Of a stretch of DNA of 7,290 nt, positions 5,931-7,290 are shown in pieces. The position numbers were made by a program, and so were the translations under genes. The first letter of the stretch is position 1, and every line of letters starts with the position of its first letter. The notes below the pieces were generated by a model. The model was not told the origin of the DNA. It saw only the letters and a list, made by a program, of their open reading frames with translations, and ran no database searches. The stretch lies in NCBI GenBank assembly GCA_025454445.1, contig JALOOK010000240.1, positions 1 through 7,290 of the forward strand, given 5' to 3'. The stretch comes from Oscillatoria sp. Prado101. Lineage in GTDB: Bacteria; Cyanobacteriota; Cyanobacteriia; Cyanobacteriales; Oscillatoriaceae.

Positions 5931-5977
5931 ACATCACCTCCTTGGCTAGCGTCAGGTTGGACTCCGCAATAAAACCG
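5834..5977 (-). pseudogene. COP23-like domain remnant (antisense tail)
   Basis: The minus strand reads RFYCGVQPD, then VYTVMYRHDKGRKPWLKMV, then TLGDDWTPNKRCE before a TAA at 5831-5833. The pattern F-x-C, a central PW(L/I)xxxS and TPxxRCE followed by IA fits the COP23 domain (circadian oscillating polypeptide) of cyanobacterial secreted proteins, recalled from the family rather than searched. The stop falls where the family has one residue between RCE and the next hydrophobic pair, so the domain is cut at its C-terminal end by the protease fragment, tail to tail. Upstream the frame is open to about 6031, but no signal peptide or start is recognisable. It is almost certainly non-functional. 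Confidence 0.5.
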
Positions 5978-6031
5978 GCTGCTGTAAGTCACGAGAAGTC
6001 CGCTGTTAATAGCGTAGTAACCGCCAACTGC

Positions 6032-6078
6032 GCGCAGGCGGGCGAAAGTCTGTATAGCGGCAGAATTCATTCTGCCGA
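6032..6078. repeat. 47-bp direct repeat, left copy
   Basis: Identical over 47 bp to 6290-6336. It contains the palindrome CGGCAGAAT-TC-ATTCTGCCG and GCGCAGGCGGGCG. Together the two copies bracket the 27-bp array. Confidence 0.95.
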
Positions 6079-6088
6079 TAATGCCGGT

Positions 6089-6274
6089 GGGGCGTGCAGC
6101 CCAACTACTTTCTTTGCGGCGTGCAGCCCAACTACTTTCTTTGGGGCGTGCAGCCCAACTACTTTCTTTGGGGCGTGCAGCCCAACTACTTTCTTTGGGG
6201 CGTGCAGCCCAACTACGAACTTTTTTGGGCTAAAGCCCAACTACAAACTGTGGGGCTGAAGCCCAACTACAAAC
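6089..6274. repeat. 27-bp tandem array with hairpin core
   Basis: GCGTGCAGCCCAACTAC starts at 6092, 6119, 6146, 6173 and 6200, an exact 27-bp period, and is followed by two diverged units at about 6225-6274 that carry GGGCTAAAGCCC and GGGCTGAAGCCC. Each unit can form a short GGGC/GCCC stem. The plus strand is open through the array with a nine-residue repeat (PNYFLWGVQ), but only because 27 is divisible by three; the sister array at 2750-2838 has a 26-bp period. Conservation lies in the stem and the CAACTAC tail, so non-coding is more likely. Confidence 0.92.
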
Positions 6275-6289
6275 CCAGAAATAAAGCCC

Positions 6290-6336
6290 GCGCAGGCGGG
6301 CGAAAGTCTGTATAGCGGCAGAATTCATTCTGCCGA
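6290..6336. repeat. 47-bp direct repeat, right copy
   Basis: Perfect copy of 6032-6078, offset 258 bp. Here the preceding bases extend it to a second hairpin, GCCCGC-GCAG-GCGGGC (6285-6300), which the left copy lacks. No open transposase or short terminal repeats are seen nearby. Confidence 0.95.
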
Positions 6337-6397
6337 AAACCTACCGGCATGAGACGAAAACCGCTATATTAGATCCTGGGAGGAAGCAAAATTAGGA

Positions 6398-6403
6398 TAT
6401 AAT
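6398..6403 (+). promoter_or_regulatory. Perfect TATAAT box just before the NB-ARC fragment
   Basis: A consensus -10 box ends 6 bp before ATG 6410; no good -35 box is found 16-18 bp upstream (CCTGGG at 6375-6380). If used, the transcript would be leaderless for ATG 6410 or would have a short leader for the in-frame ATG 6449. It could be chance. Confidence 0.25.
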
Positions 6404-6409
6404 AAACCT

Positions 6410-7290
6410 ATGCCATCGGATAAGAATGCTGACAGTCAAGGGCAGTTGATGACGCCAGAGGAATCTCTGGCAAACTTGAGTCTAATGGCCTTGCGGGAGG
6501 AGAGCGAACAAGCTTGGGAAAACTTTATCGCCTTGGGAGTGCTAGCAGAAAATGTGAGCGTAGCCGCACCTGTCGCAGTTACCCTGTGGGGGATGCAGTC
6601 AGAAAAAGAAGCCTCTGAGCGTCTGGAGTTTCTTTGGAATCAGGGGCTGCTCCTGTCAGATTCTCCTGTAGAAGTGGGAGGTTGTGAGTGGAAAAGCTAC
6701 AGGATGCACGACTTGCTGCGCGACGTGGCTCGCCGGCAATTGATAGCAGCTCGCCCCCTAGGAATGGGTTTTAGCTCACTCCAAGAGGCTCACGCCCAGT
6801 TACTGGAGCGATACCGGCTTCATACGCGCAACAGTCTCTGGCACACTCTGCCTGAGGATGGCTATATTCACGAGCATCTCGTCTGGCATCTGGAAAAGGC
6901 TGGACAAGTGGAGGAGATTCACCGGCTGCTGCGCGAGGAAGCGGAAAGCGGGCGCAATGGCTGGTATGAAGCGCGAGAGCGACTGGCGCAGACGGGGGGT
7001 TATTTGGGCAATGTTACCCGCGCTTGGGAGCTGGCAGAAGCGAACCCGACTGAGGCAACTTTGCCGGAAGTTGTCGGTAGCGAGTGCCGGTATGCTCTGA
7101 TTGTGGCTTCCGTCAACAGTCTGCCGGCAACTATGCCGGTGAATTTGTTGGTAGCACTGGTTAAAAAAAAGGTGTGGGCTCCAGCACAGGGATTGGCTTA
7201 CGCTTTGCAAATTCCAGATCCAGAGCAAAAAGCAGGTCTTGCACAATTGCGGCATCAACCCCCACCCGTACCCCCACCCCGACCCACACG
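6410..7290 (+). CDS. C-terminal half of an NB-ARC family protein, partial
   Basis: The frame is open for 293 codons and runs off the right edge. FIALGVLAENVSVAAPVAVTL and the following helix-rich part (about 38-82) look like the winged-helix/ARC2 region of NB-ARC (APAF-1/R-protein type) STAND ATPases. YRMHDLLRDVARR (97-109) carries the MHD motif of that region. A helical section with LLERYRLHTRNSLWHTLP, HEHLVWHLEKAGQVEEIH and later AWELAE, LVALVKKKVW and GLAYALQIPD follows, as in the repeat part of cyanobacterial members. The P-loop ATPase domain that should precede it is missing: upstream is repeat DNA and an in-frame TGA at 6350. The gene is therefore either 5'-truncated or a stand-alone C-terminal piece. 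ATG 6410 or ATG 6449 could start it; neither has a strong ribosome binding site. From about codon 281 it turns into Pro-rich RHQPPPVPPPRPT, unlike the family. Confidence 0.7.
   Translation, partial: MPSDKNADSQGQLMTPEESLANLSLMALREESEQAWENFIALGVLAENVSVAAPVAVTLWGMQSEKEASERLEFLWNQGLLLSDSPVEVGGCEWKSYRMHDLLRDVARRQLIAARPLGMGFSSLQEAHAQLLERYRLHTRNSLWHTLPEDGYIHEHLVWHLEKAGQVEEIHRLLREEAESGRNGWYEARERLAQTGGYLGNVTRAWELAEANPTEATLPEVVGSECRYALIVASVNSLPATMPVNLLVALVKKKVWAPAQGLAYALQIPDPEQKAGLAQLRHQPPPVPPPRPT
7254..7290. repeat. C-rich low-complexity end
   Basis: The last 37 bp consist mostly of C runs broken by A, G and T (CCCCCACCC, CCCCCACCCC). It begins where similarity to the NB-ARC family seems to end, so it may mark a rearrangement or a variable Pro-rich insertion. 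A C-rich stretch of similar composition occurs at about 275-298. Confidence 0.5.

Noticed and set aside
6089..6274. CRISPR array
   Set aside because: The units are contiguous tandem repeats with no unique spacers of 30-40 bp and no cas genes.
6094..6315. 73-residue frame with repeated PNYFLWGVQ
   Set aside because: It exists only because the array period is 27 bp; the related array has a 26-bp period, and there is no ribosome binding site.
6032..6336. Insertion sequence or composite transposon
   Set aside because: Direct repeats are present, but no transposase frame or terminal inverted repeats were found between them.
6800..7258. 152-residue minus-strand frame
   Set aside because: It is antisense to the NB-ARC-like frame, which has recognisable motifs; the minus frame has none.

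Overview
The window looks like a piece of a filamentous cyanobacterial chromosome (Oscillatoriales-type: Microcoleus, Oscillatoria, Kamptonema or a relative). The reasons are a plastid-like alpha/beta hydrolase, a trypsin-type lipoprotein remnant, a COP23-like remnant, an NB-ARC-type regulatory protein, and many short hairpin and tandem repeats of kinds common in these genomes. The genus is an inference; no rRNA or other marker is present.

Positions 1-1953 hold ordinary genes, all on the minus strand: the start of pyrH (UMP kinase, running off the left edge), a thioredoxin-like redoxin, and an agmatinase-type ureohydrolase directly upstream of the redoxin. Positions 1954-2954 contain no credible gene. 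They hold a 33-bp palindrome, a 247-bp unit repeated about 2.3 times in tandem, an 11-bp-arm hairpin and a 26-bp tandem array. An intact alpha/beta hydrolase (2955-3887, +) follows; its motifs resemble those of plant plastid enzymes of the pheophytinase group.

Positions 3888-6352 are a mosaic of gene debris around one intact gene. A block of about 192 bp carrying a sigma70-type promoter, the leader and a lipoprotein signal peptide occurs twice (4101-4292 and 5439-5630, about 95% identical by eye). The first copy leads into a broken TPR lipoprotein with a premature stop. The second leads into a trypsin-like protease cut off just after its catalytic His segment, joined tail to tail to a minus-strand COP23-like remnant. 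Between them lies a methyltransferase gene (4552-5271) with a good ribosome binding site. To the right, a 27-bp array with the same core as the first array is bracketed by two identical 47-bp direct repeats.

The window ends in a partial reading frame (6410-7290, +) that matches the C-terminal half of cyanobacterial NB-ARC proteins, including an MHD motif, but has no P-loop ATPase upstream. Apart from the agmatinase-redoxin pair there is no obvious operon. I see no complete new system; the most unusual signals are the duplicated promoter/signal-peptide block, the tail-to-tail pseudogene junction and the two related hairpin arrays.
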